Origin: an uncultured Oscillospiraceae bacterium | GTDB taxonomy: Bacteria; Bacillota; Clostridia; Oscillospirales; Oscillospiraceae | Length of the DNA: 33,985 nt | Assembly (NCBI GenBank): GCA_910587205.1 | Contig: CAJULZ010000013.1 | Location: forward strand, 1-33,985 | Reading direction: 5' to 3' | Shown here: positions 28,014 through 33,985 of the stretch, piece after piece | How positions within the stretch are numbered: position 1 is the stretch's first letter | Layout: each line of letters starts with the position of its first letter | Made by a program: the position numbers and the translations under genes | Notes under the pieces: generated by a model | Database searches by the model: none | What the model saw: the letters and a program-made list of their open reading frames with translations, nothing else | What the model was told of the DNA's origin: nothing

Positions 28014-28223
28014 CTATGGCAGAATCTCTTTTGAGGCAGAGCGGCCGGTTAGATAGTCGAGAGACACCTGAAAACAATCCGCCAGCTTGATCAGATTGTC
28101 ATAGCCCGGCTTTTGATCCCCTTTTTCAAAGCGCTGATAATGGCGCAGGGTGTTGTCATGCAGAAACTCTATTTCCAGGTGGGGTTGAAAACAGGATTGA
28201 TTTTGGCGCAGGAACTGCGTTCC
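28014..28223 (-). pseudogene. Remnant of an XRE-type HTH gene between hisS and aspS
   Basis: An open frame reads HYQRFEKGDQKPGYDNLIKL and ADCFQVSLDYLTGRS, ending with stop at 28014. This is the C-terminal half of an XRE regulator with the common VSLDYLTGRS ending. An in-frame stop (28224-28226) precedes it and no ATG, GTG or TTG start is found before the recognisable part. The N-terminal helix region is unlike the family. It abuts the hisS stop, so hisS or an event beside it may have cut the gene. Confidence 0.68.
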
Positions 28224-28238
28224 CTACAGGATCGGAAG

Positions 28239-29606
28239 TTACTCCTCTTTCTCCCGGATGGGCCTTTGCGCGCCGCTGTTGGCGAGGGAGAGGCGGACTC
28301 TGTCAATAATCTCCCCCGTGTCCAGCAGCTCCTGCTCCCCGGAGCGCATATCTTTGAGAGAGGCTTTCCCCTGAGTAATTTCATCCTCCCCCAATAACAG
28401 GATGTAGGGCACGCCCAGCTTGTCGGCGTAGGACATCTTCTGTTTGAACTTCTTTTGTTCGGTGTAGAGCTGGGTGCGGATGCCCGCGGCGCGCAGCTGG
28501 GTGGCCAGGGCGATGGCGGGGGAGAGGTCCTCCGTCATGGGCAGCACCAGCACGTCGGCGGGGGCGGTGATCATATCGTCATTTAGGCAGCCCTGCTCCT
28601 CCAGCACGTAGAACAGCCGGGTGAGGCCAATGGAAATTCCGACGCCGGGGAGTTGTTTATCAGTGTAATATTCCGATAAGTTGTCATATCGTCCCCCGGA
28701 GCAGATGGAACCGATCTCGGGGTGGCTGGTCATAAAGGTCTCGTACACGGTGCCGGTGTAGTAATCCAGTCCCCGGGCGATGGTGAGATCCACGGCGAAG
28801 TACTCCCCAGGCACGCCGAAGGCGGACAGGTATTTCACCACCGTGTTCAGTTCGTCCAACCCCTGGTCGAACAGTTCGTGACGGCCCTTATATTCCTCCA
28901 GGGCGGAAAGCACGTCATTATTACTACCCGTAATGGAAATGAACTTCAAAATCTCGTCCGCCTGCCCCCCGGTGAGGCCAATCTCCTCCCCGGTGAGCAT
29001 GTCCCGCACCTTGCCCGCCCCGATTTTGGGCAGCTTGTCCACGGTGCGCATCACGTCCCCGGCCCTGTCGCTGAGGCCCAGCATGGCGTAAAAGCCGTTG
29101 AGGATTTTCCGGTTGTTGACGCGGATCTGGAACCGGTTCAGTCCCAAGGTGGTGAAGGTCTGGTAGATGATGGCGGGAATCTCGGCCTCGTTGACGATAT
29201 CCAGTTTCCCATCCCCGATGACGTCGATGTCCGCTTGGTAAAACTCCCGGAACCGGCCCCGCTGGGCCCGCTCTCCCCGGTAGACCTTGCCGATCTGGAA
29301 CCGGCGGAAGGGGAAGGAGAGGTCGGCGTAGTGGAGGGCCACGTACTTGGCCAGGGGGACGGTGAGGTCAAAGCGGAGGGACAGGTCGCTGTCCCCCTTG
29401 CTGAAGCGGTAGATCTGTTTTTCGGTTTCGCCCCCGGCCTTGGCCAGCAGCACTTCGCTGGCCTCGATGATGGGGGTGTCCAGGGGTGTAAAGCCATAGA
29501 GGGCGTAGGAGCGGCGAAGCAGCTCCGCCATCCGCTCGAACTGCGTCTGGGGCGCGGGGAGCAGCTCCATAAAACCGGACAGCGTCCGGGGTTTCTGTTT
29601 CGCCAT
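28239..29606 (-). CDS. hisS: Histidine-tRNA ligase
   Basis: A 455-residue class II synthetase for tRNA-His. Motif 2 is in KVYRGERAQRGRFREFYQAD, and the histidine-binding motif reads ARGLDYYTGTVYE. The anticodon-binding domain covers the last 95 or so residues (about 355-455). AAGGAG precedes the ATG. It follows mgsA by 16 bases and is probably co-transcribed with it. No T-box leader is visible before it. Confidence 0.97.
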   Translation of the reverse strand: MAKQKPRTLSGFMELLPAPQTQFERMAELLRRSYALYGFTPLDTPIIEASEVLLAKAGGETEKQIYRFSKGDSDLSLRFDLTVPLAKYVALHYADLSFPFRRFQIGKVYRGERAQRGRFREFYQADIDVIGDGKLDIVNEAEIPAIIYQTFTTLGLNRFQIRVNNRKILNGFYAMLGLSDRAGDVMRTVDKLPKIGAGKVRDMLTGEEIGLTGGQADEILKFISITGSNNDVLSALEEYKGRHELFDQGLDELNTVVKYLSAFGVPGEYFAVDLTIARGLDYYTGTVYETFMTSHPEIGSICSGGRYDNLSEYYTDKQLPGVGISIGLTRLFYVLEEQGCLNDDMITAPADVLVLPMTEDLSPAIALATQLRAAGIRTQLYTEQKKFKQKMSYADKLGVPYILLLGEDEITQGKASLKDMRSGEQELLDTGEIIDRVRLSLANSGAQRPIREKEE

Positions 29607-29622
29607 GGGTAGGATCTCCTTA

Positions 29623-30036
29623 TTATACTTTTAATGGTTTTGTGGGTTTGATGATCTCGCGCCAATCCAGGTCGCCCCGGGCCAAGCCGTGGATGAGCAT
29701 TTCGGCGGTGGCGGCGTTGGTGGCCATGGGGACGTTGTGCTGGTCGCACAGGTTGTTGATATAGTGAATATCCTTGTCCAGCTCGTCGGAATTGGGGTCG
29801 TTGAAAAACAGCACCATATCGATCTCGTCATAGGCGATGCGGGCGCCGATCTGCTGACTCCCCCCCTGGGCATGGGCCAGGAACAGCTGTACCGGCAGCC
29901 CGGTGGCTTCGGCGACCTGCTTCCCGGTATTGCTGGTGGCGCAGACGGTATGCTTGGACAGGATGCCGCAGTAGGCGATGCAGAACTGGACCATCAATTC
30001 TTTTTTGTTGTCATGGCTCATCAGTGCGATATTCAT
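29623..30036 (-). CDS. mgsA: Methylglyoxal synthase
   Basis: A 137-residue enzyme that turns dihydroxyacetone phosphate into methylglyoxal and phosphate, a bypass of glycolysis under phosphate stress. MNIALMSHDNKKELMVQFC, SNTGKQVAEATGL and LFFNDPN match the family, including the phosphate loop and the catalytic Asp region, with PMATNAATAE near the C-terminus. ATG at 30036 stands 9 bases from AAGGAAGG. The ATG at 30045 touches that site and is unlikely. Confidence 0.94.
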   Translation of the reverse strand: MNIALMSHDNKKELMVQFCIAYCGILSKHTVCATSNTGKQVAEATGLPVQLFLAHAQGGSQQIGARIAYDEIDMVLFFNDPNSDELDKDIHYINNLCDQHNVPMATNAATAEMLIHGLARGDLDWREIIKPTKPLKV

Positions 30037-30067
30037 GGGGCCCATCCTTCCTTTCTAAAGGGGGTGC

Positions 30068-30089
30068 CCATGGGCCGCAGGGCCCACGG
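30068..30089. terminator. Hairpin between the minD-like gene and mgsA
   Basis: CCATGGGCC-GCAG-GGCCCACGG, nine pairs with one G-T. Only a short T stretch follows on the minus strand, so it may attenuate rather than end transcription. Confidence 0.4.
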
Positions 30090-30123
30090 GGTGGTTAACA
30101 AGTGGCTTGCAATCTATTTAAAG

Positions 30124-30855
30124 TCAGCGGATGTGCAGCAAGGGCACGCGCTGGCCCAAAATTCGTTTGGAAATATTGAGGTAGGCGGGGGCCGCGCCCT
30201 TATAGGTGGCGAGCACCAGGGGCACGCCGGCGGCGGCGGCCATGGTGACGGCGGGGTCCTCGGGGACCACGCCCAGCAGGGGCAACCCGGCGGCGTCCAT
30301 GGCGTTGTCGATGGAGGTGCGCAGTTTCCGGATCAGCTTGGGCTGCACCCGGTTCATGACCAGGTGGAGCTGGGGCAAGCCGTGGAGCTCGGACACGGCT
30401 CTCTGGGCGTCCCGGAGGGCGGCGGGGTCTACGGCGGACACCACGATGGCCCGGTCGGCGGCGGCGCGGGCCAGCTGGAAGCCGGGGCCCAGCCCGGCGG
30501 GGGAGTCCATGAACACGAAATCGAAGCAGTCCTTGGCGTCGTCCACCAGGGCGCGGAACCGTTCCGGGTCGAGGCCGTCCGCGTCCATAGGAGCGGTGAG
30601 GAGATAAAGGCCCTTGATCTCCGGCTGGGCCACGGCGGCGGAGGACAAGGGGCAGCGGTAGCCCATCACGTCGGAAAAATCCATCAATGCCCGGTCGGAC
30701 ATACCCAGCACCAGGTCCAGGTTGCGCAGCCCGATGTCCAGGTCGATGCACAGCACCCTGCGGCCCAGGGCGGCCAGGCAGGAGGCGGCCCCAGCGGTAA
30801 GAGAGGTTTTCCCCGTGCCGCCTTTGCCGGAGGTAATCATAATGGCGGTGCCCAT
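30124..30855 (-). CDS. minD: MinD/ParA-type ATPase
   Basis: A 243-residue deviant Walker ATPase. The P-loop is SGKGGTGKTS (about 9-18) with the signature Lys, followed by DLDIGLRNLDLVLG as in MinD, and FVFMDSPAGLGPGF (Walker B region). The C-terminus AYLNISKRILGQRVPLL can form an amphipathic helix like the MinD membrane-targeting sequence. MinD places the division septum with MinC, but no minC or minE is nearby, so a different partner is possible. ATG at 30855 follows AAGGAGG. Confidence 0.82.
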   Translation of the reverse strand: MGTAIMITSGKGGTGKTSLTAGAASCLAALGRRVLCIDLDIGLRNLDLVLGMSDRALMDFSDVMGYRCPLSSAAVAQPEIKGLYLLTAPMDADGLDPERFRALVDDAKDCFDFVFMDSPAGLGPGFQLARAAADRAIVVSAVDPAALRDAQRAVSELHGLPQLHLVMNRVQPKLIRKLRTSIDNAMDAAGLPLLGVVPEDPAVTMAAAAGVPLVLATYKGAAPAYLNISKRILGQRVPLLHIR

Positions 30856-30882
30856 GGCCGGCCTCCTTCCTGCGATATGAAA

Positions 30883-30911
30883 ATCATAACACAGATTTGA
30901 AGAAATCACAA
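30883..30911 (-). promoter_or_regulatory. Promoter of the minD-like gene
   Basis: On the minus strand TTGTGA (30906-30911), 17 bases, TATGAT (30883-30888), 27 bases before the start codon. It lies in the 101-base gap after rsmG. Confidence 0.65.
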
Positions 30912-30956
30912 CAAATTTCTGAAATTTTTTTCGAATACGCCGTGCTTTTCCCAATT

Positions 30957-31697
30957 TTACGATCTGTTATGGGAGGAAAGGGAATTTTTTTGGATTTTAG
31001 CCCAGCGCCGGGGGTAGCGGCCGGGGGTAGGCGCGGTTTTCCGGATGACCACCACCCGGTGGATCACGTCGGTGCCGGGGATGGCATAGTCCCAGCACCG
31101 CTCCAGTTCCCCGCCCAGCTCGCGGATGGCGGGGGCGGCGTTCTGGAGCTCACCGCCGCAGTCCCGGCCCTTCATGGCCAGGAATGCGCCCCCAGGTGTG
31201 ACGAAGGGCAGGCACAGTTCGCACAGCACATCCAGGCTGGCCACGGCCCGTGCGGTGGCGTAGTCGAATTGTTCCCGGAGGATGGGGTTGTGCCCGGCCT
31301 CCTCGGCGCGGGCGTGGAGGGTGGAGACGCCGTCCAGCCCCAGCGCGCCGCACAGCTCCCCCAGCCAGTCCAGCCGTTTATTCAGGCTGTCCAGCAGGGT
31401 GAGGCGCAGGGAGGGGGCCAGGATTTTCAGCACGACCCCTGGGAACCCGGCGCCGGTGCCCACGTCAATGAGGGTTTTTTCCCCGTCGAAGTCGGCGCAG
31501 CCCAGCAGGGCGGCGCAGTCCAGCATATGGAGGTTGGCGGCCTCCACGGGATCGGTGATGGCGGTGAGGTTCATCTCCCGGTTTTTTTCCAGCAGGAGCC
31601 TGCAATATGCGTCCAGGCTGTGGACGGCGCCTGGGCGGGTTCGGCCGGCGAGGCCGTATGCCTCCAGCCCCTGCTGGAGTATACCCTGTATTTCCAT
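30957..31697 (-). CDS. rsmG: 16S rRNA (guanine-N7) methyltransferase RsmG
   Basis: A 246-residue SAM-dependent enzyme that methylates G527 of 16S rRNA. The SAM site reads LIDVGTGAGFPGVVLKI (about 95-111). Upstream is LLLEKNREMNLTAITDP, typical of the family, and later FDYATARAVASLDVLCEL. In many Firmicutes it lies beside mnmG near oriC. Here mnmG is absent, and a minD-like gene follows. Loss of RsmG is known to give low-level streptomycin resistance. Confidence 0.95.
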   Translation of the reverse strand: MEIQGILQQGLEAYGLAGRTRPGAVHSLDAYCRLLLEKNREMNLTAITDPVEAANLHMLDCAALLGCADFDGEKTLIDVGTGAGFPGVVLKILAPSLRLTLLDSLNKRLDWLGELCGALGLDGVSTLHARAEEAGHNPILREQFDYATARAVASLDVLCELCLPFVTPGGAFLAMKGRDCGGELQNAAPAIRELGGELERCWDYAIPGTDVIHRVVVIRKTAPTPGRYPRRWAKIQKNSLSSHNRS

Positions 31698-31701
31698 AGC
31701 G

Positions 31702-32037
31702 TTAAACTCCGAAGGCGGCCAGCAGGGCGGGCGCGCCCAGGGCCAGCCCGAACAGCAGTCCGGCGGCGCAGGCGGCCAGGCCCAGCGCGCCCCCGGCGGT
31801 CCCGCCGGGGCAGGAGCCCAGCCGGATACGCCGGATCAGCACAACGGCCAGTGTCACAGATACGGGGACGAGAAACAGAGGGAATGTGCCGGGCAGGTCC
31901 CGCCCCCCGGTGAAAATAGAAAAGTTGATCACGAACAGCAGCATCAGCACATAGGCGATGCCCATCCAGGCCGCGGCCCGCTTTTCAAAGGAGGCGGGAG
32001 TATATCCCTGCCCCTGTCCGTGTTCCCGCTCATCCAT
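31702..32037 (-). CDS. Small membrane protein, function unknown
   Basis: A 111-residue protein with a polar start (MDEREHGQGQGYTPASFEKR) and three hydrophobic helices (about 24-43, 50-68, 82-108). The ATG at 32037 lies 8 bases inside the end of mscL and has an AGGA site, so it is coupled to mscL. rsmG follows after 4 bases. I recognise no family. Confidence 0.65.
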   Translation of the reverse strand: MDEREHGQGQGYTPASFEKRAAAWMGIAYVLMLLFVINFSIFTGGRDLPGTFPLFLVPVSVTLAVVLIRRIRLGSCPGGTAGGALGLAACAAGLLFGLALGAPALLAAFGV

Positions 32038-32431
32038 GGTTCTGATTCCTGAGCAGATCCCGGATTTCGGCCAGCAGCTTCTCCTCATGGGAGGGCTCGG
32101 GCGGGGCAGGGGGGGCATCCTCCTTTTTACGGTGGAGGGCGTTGAGGGCCTTGACAATGCAGAACACCACCAGGGCCATCACCAGGAAGTTGAGGACGGA
32201 AGTGAGGAAACTGCCCAGCATCAGTTCGCCGCCGCCGGGGAGGCGGAAGGACAGCGACCCGGCCAGCGCCGTCCCGTCCCCGGCAAACATCCCCAGCACG
32301 GGGTTGATGATGCAGTCGATGAGGGAGGTGATAATGCCGTTGAATGCGCCGCCGATGATGACACCCACGGCCATGTCCATCACGTTGCCCCGGGCAATGA
32401 ATTGTTTGAACTCCTGGAAAAAATGTTTCAC
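32030..32431 (-). CDS. mscL: Large-conductance mechanosensitive channel MscL
   Basis: A 133-residue channel that opens under membrane tension to release solutes in osmotic downshock. FKQFIARGNVMDMAVGVIIGG and AFNGIITSLIDCIINPVLG form the N-terminal helix and pore helix TM1, with TM2 at about 75-97. The C-terminal helix (EEKLLAEIRDLL) forms the cytoplasmic bundle. The start overlaps the stop of the XRE gene by 4 bases, so they are in one unit. Confidence 0.96.
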   Translation of the reverse strand: MKHFFQEFKQFIARGNVMDMAVGVIIGGAFNGIITSLIDCIINPVLGMFAGDGTALAGSLSFRLPGGGELMLGSFLTSVLNFLVMALVVFCIVKALNALHRKKEDAPPAPPEPSHEEKLLAEIRDLLRNQNHG

Positions 32432-32685
32432 GTTGATTGATCCCCTTCGGTTGTATTTTTGCCGTGGCCTTGTCGGCCCGGTTCGTCGCTGCGCCCTGCC
32501 AGATAGTCCAATGTGACCCCGAAGAAATCGGCGATCCTGACGGCGTCGGATATGGTGGGTTCCGTGCCGCCGTGCTCGTACCGGCAGTAGGTGGAATACC
32601 GAAAGCCCAATTCATGGGCGGTATCTTCCTGGGTCATACCTTTCTCTTGCCGACAGGCCCGTAACCGTATACAAAACTTTTCCAA
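32428..32685 (-). CDS. XRE-family HTH regulator upstream of mscL
   Basis: An 85-residue regulator: RLRACRQEKGMTQEDTAHEL, then GFRYSTYCRYEHGGTEPTIS and FFGVTLDYLAGRS. This is the same VTLDYLAGRS class as the remnant at 28014-28223. I choose the TTG at 32685, because AAGGAGG stands 9 bases before it. An ATG between the two is out of frame, and the ATG further upstream has no site. It overlaps mscL by 4 bases. It might regulate its own unit, but no operator is clear. Confidence 0.78.
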   Translation of the reverse strand: MEKFCIRLRACRQEKGMTQEDTAHELGFRYSTYCRYEHGGTEPTISDAVRIADFFGVTLDYLAGRSDEPGRQGHGKNTTEGDQST

Positions 32686-32720
32686 GGGGCATGGCCCTCC
32701 TTTGTCTTGACAACTCATAG

Positions 32721-32852
32721 GCGGGGACGGCACGGGAGGAATTCCGCCGCTATGTGGAGAACATTGAAGGCCGGACAGAGGCGGAGGGACGGATGCTGTT
32801 TGCCGAAGGGCTGAGCATGGGCCTTCGCTTAGGGTCGTTGGGGGTGCGGTAG
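32721..32852 (+). pseudogene. C-terminal gene fragment on the plus strand
   Basis: A 43-codon open stretch with protein-like composition (GTAREEFRRYVENIEGRTEA, then EGRMLFAEGLSMGLRLGSLG), ending in a stop at 32850. A stop precedes it and no ATG with ribosome site opens it. The ending resembles the closing helix of small hypothetical proteins found in clostridial genomes. It is likely the tail of a lost gene. Confidence 0.4.
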
Positions 32853-32862
32853 GGGAGAGCGG

Positions 32863-33237
32863 TCAGATCTCCGGGTCGAAATCTGCCTCAGTAGCTTCGG
32901 CTTCGCCGTCGGCAGCCTGGATCTCATTTGCGATCGTTTGGACTTCAACGGCCATTTGGAGTTCATCTGCGGCCACCACCGCGGCGTCGGGCTCGTCGTC
33001 GGCGAACATGGCGGCCTCCCGCTTGGAGCCGATGAAGCGGCGGCCCAGGTCGGTGAGCAGGCCCTCGCCGATGTTAATGCCGATGTCAGTGTGTACGTCG
33101 TCCTTGCCGGGGCCCACATCCACCGAGATCAGGAGGGATTGGTAAGTTTTTTTGCCGGTCTTCTCGTCCTTCTTGAAATTGACGGGGACGAGCGCGGCCA
33201 GGGCGGCAACGCCCATGGCTTTCCAGAATGCTTTCAT
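32863..33237 (-). CDS. Conserved-type hypothetical protein
   Basis: A 124-residue protein that starts MKAFWKAMGVAALAALVPVNF. This is a short hydrophobic segment with two basic residues, perhaps a membrane anchor without a clear signal cleavage site. KKDEKTGKKTYQSLLISVDV and an acidic, Ala-rich tail (about 80-124) follow. AAGGAG precedes the ATG. It lies alone between serS and the mscL cluster. No function can be given. Confidence 0.7.
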   Translation of the reverse strand: MKAFWKAMGVAALAALVPVNFKKDEKTGKKTYQSLLISVDVGPGKDDVHTDIGINIGEGLLTDLGRRFIGSKREAAMFADDEPDAAVVAADELQMAVEVQTIANEIQAADGEAEATEADFDPEI

Positions 33238-33283
33238 GGGGATCTCTCCTTCAAATAATTTGGCGGGTCAAAGTTCGGGCTGC

Positions 33284-33299
33284 TGTTTCACGTGAAACG
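33284..33299. promoter_or_regulatory. parS site downstream of serS
   Basis: TGTTTCACGTGAAACG matches the Spo0J/ParB consensus at 15 of 16 positions. It lies in the 71-base gap between serS and the next gene, about 14.7 kb from the parS in recF. Confidence 0.88.
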
Positions 33300-33308
33300 G
33301 AAGAAAGC

Positions 33309-33985
33309 TCAATGCTTCGGGGTGAGGGCCTGGATGCCGCCCATATAGGGCCACAGCGCCTTGGGGAGCTTGACGGAGCCGTCGGCCTGCAAATTGTTTT
33401 CCAGCAGGGCGATAAGCATGCGGGGGGGCGCGACCACGGTGTTGTTGAGGGTGTGGGGCAGGTAAGTGCCGTTTTCGCCCCGGACGCGCATTTTCAGGCG
33501 GCGGGCCTGGGCGTCGCCCAGGTTGGAGCAGGAGCACACCTCAAAGTATTTTTTCTGCCGGGGGGACCAGGCCTCGATGTCGCAGGACTTCACCTTGAGG
33601 TCGGCCAGGTCGCCGGAGCAGCACTCCAGCTGCCGCACGGGAATATCCAGGGAGCGGAACAGCTCCACGGAATACCTCCACATCTTCTCGTACCAGTCCA
33701 TGGAGTCCTCAGGCTTGCAGACTACGATCATCTCCTGCTTTTCGAACTGGTGGATGCGGTACACGCCCCGCTCCTCGATGCCGTGGGAGCCCTTCTCCTT
33801 CCGGAAGCAGGGGGAGTAGGAGGTCAGCGTCTGGGGCAGTTTTTCCTCGGGGATCATCTGGTCAATGAACTTGCCGATCATGGAGTGCTCGGAGGTGCCG
33901 ATGAGGTAGAGGTCTTCCCCCTCGATTTTATACATCATGGCGTCCATGTCGGTCTGGGACATGACGCCCTCCACCACATTGCCGT
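33309..33985 (-). CDS. serS: Serine-tRNA ligase, C-terminal part (cut by window edge)
   Basis: The C-terminal 225 or so residues of a class II synthetase for tRNA-Ser. Motif 2 appears as YSPCFRKEKGSHGIEERGVY, the serine site as FEKQEMIVV, and motif 3 region as NTVVAPPRMLIALLENN. The N-terminal coiled-coil arm lies beyond the window. The stop at 33309 is followed by a parS site. Confidence 0.96.
   Translation of the reverse strand, partial: GNVVEGVMSQTDMDAMMYKIEGEDLYLIGTSEHSMIGKFIDQMIPEEKLPQTLTSYSPCFRKEKGSHGIEERGVYRIHQFEKQEMIVVCKPEDSMDWYEKMWRYSVELFRSLDIPVRQLECCSGDLADLKVKSCDIEAWSPRQKKYFEVCSCSNLGDAQARRLKMRVRGENGTYLPHTLNNTVVAPPRMLIALLENNLQADGSVKLPKALWPYMGGIQALTPKH

Noticed and set aside
28722..29612. 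Plus-strand open frame of 296 codons opposite hisS
   Set aside because: Gly/Val/His-rich shadow composition with no ribosome site, opposite a certain synthetase gene.

Overview
The window looks like the origin-proximal part of the chromosome of a GC-rich, anaerobic, Gram-positive Firmicute, probably of the Oscillospiraceae (Flavonifractor/Oscillibacter/Lawsonibacter-like). This is an inference. It rests on the gene order dnaA-dnaN-S4-recF-remB-PH-gyrB-gyrA, the rplU-prp-rpmA cluster with an L27 leader typical of Firmicutes, hemZ beside dnaA, high third-position GC, and strong AAGGAGG ribosome sites. Two near-perfect ParB/Spo0J parS palindromes (18587-18602 and 33284-33299) support closeness to oriC.

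Layout. 1-3900: the 5' part of gap (minus) with a Rex-like palindrome upstream, a lipoprotein (minus), then CLC anion transporter, GNAT and a membrane protein (plus). 3900-8343: a minus-strand block with rplU-prp-rpmA from a consensus promoter, a terminator, then GNAT, sugar O-acetyltransferase, flavodoxin, obgE and a membrane protein. 8375-23862: a long plus-strand block starting at a second consensus promoter, with rpmH, rnpA, yidD, yidC, jag, an MBL hydrolase, hemZ, dnaA, the probable oriC, dnaN, an S4 protein, recF, remB, a PH-domain gene, gyrB and gyrA. 23900-26170: a mosaic accessory stretch with an AT-rich XRE regulator facing an RNase HI that carries an N-terminal membrane extension, tiny ORFs, a ribbon-helix-helix regulator, several nested inverted repeats, and a decayed second copy of the aspS 3' end. 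26174-33985: minus-strand housekeeping genes aspS, hisS, mgsA, a minD-like ATPase, rsmG, a membrane protein, mscL, an XRE regulator, a hypothetical protein and partial serS, with two gene remnants between them.

The core genes serve replication initiation and topology (dnaA, dnaN, recF, gyrAB), membrane protein insertion and RNA processing (rnpA, yidD, yidC, jag), ribosome assembly (L21, L27, Prp, L34, ObgE, RsmG) and tRNA charging (aspS, hisS, serS). The least ordinary items are the XRE/membrane-RNase HI divergon with one palindrome over both -35 boxes, the displaced aspS tail with mostly third-position divergence, and the nested inverted-repeat elements. I found no CRISPR array, tRNA, rRNA or transposase gene.
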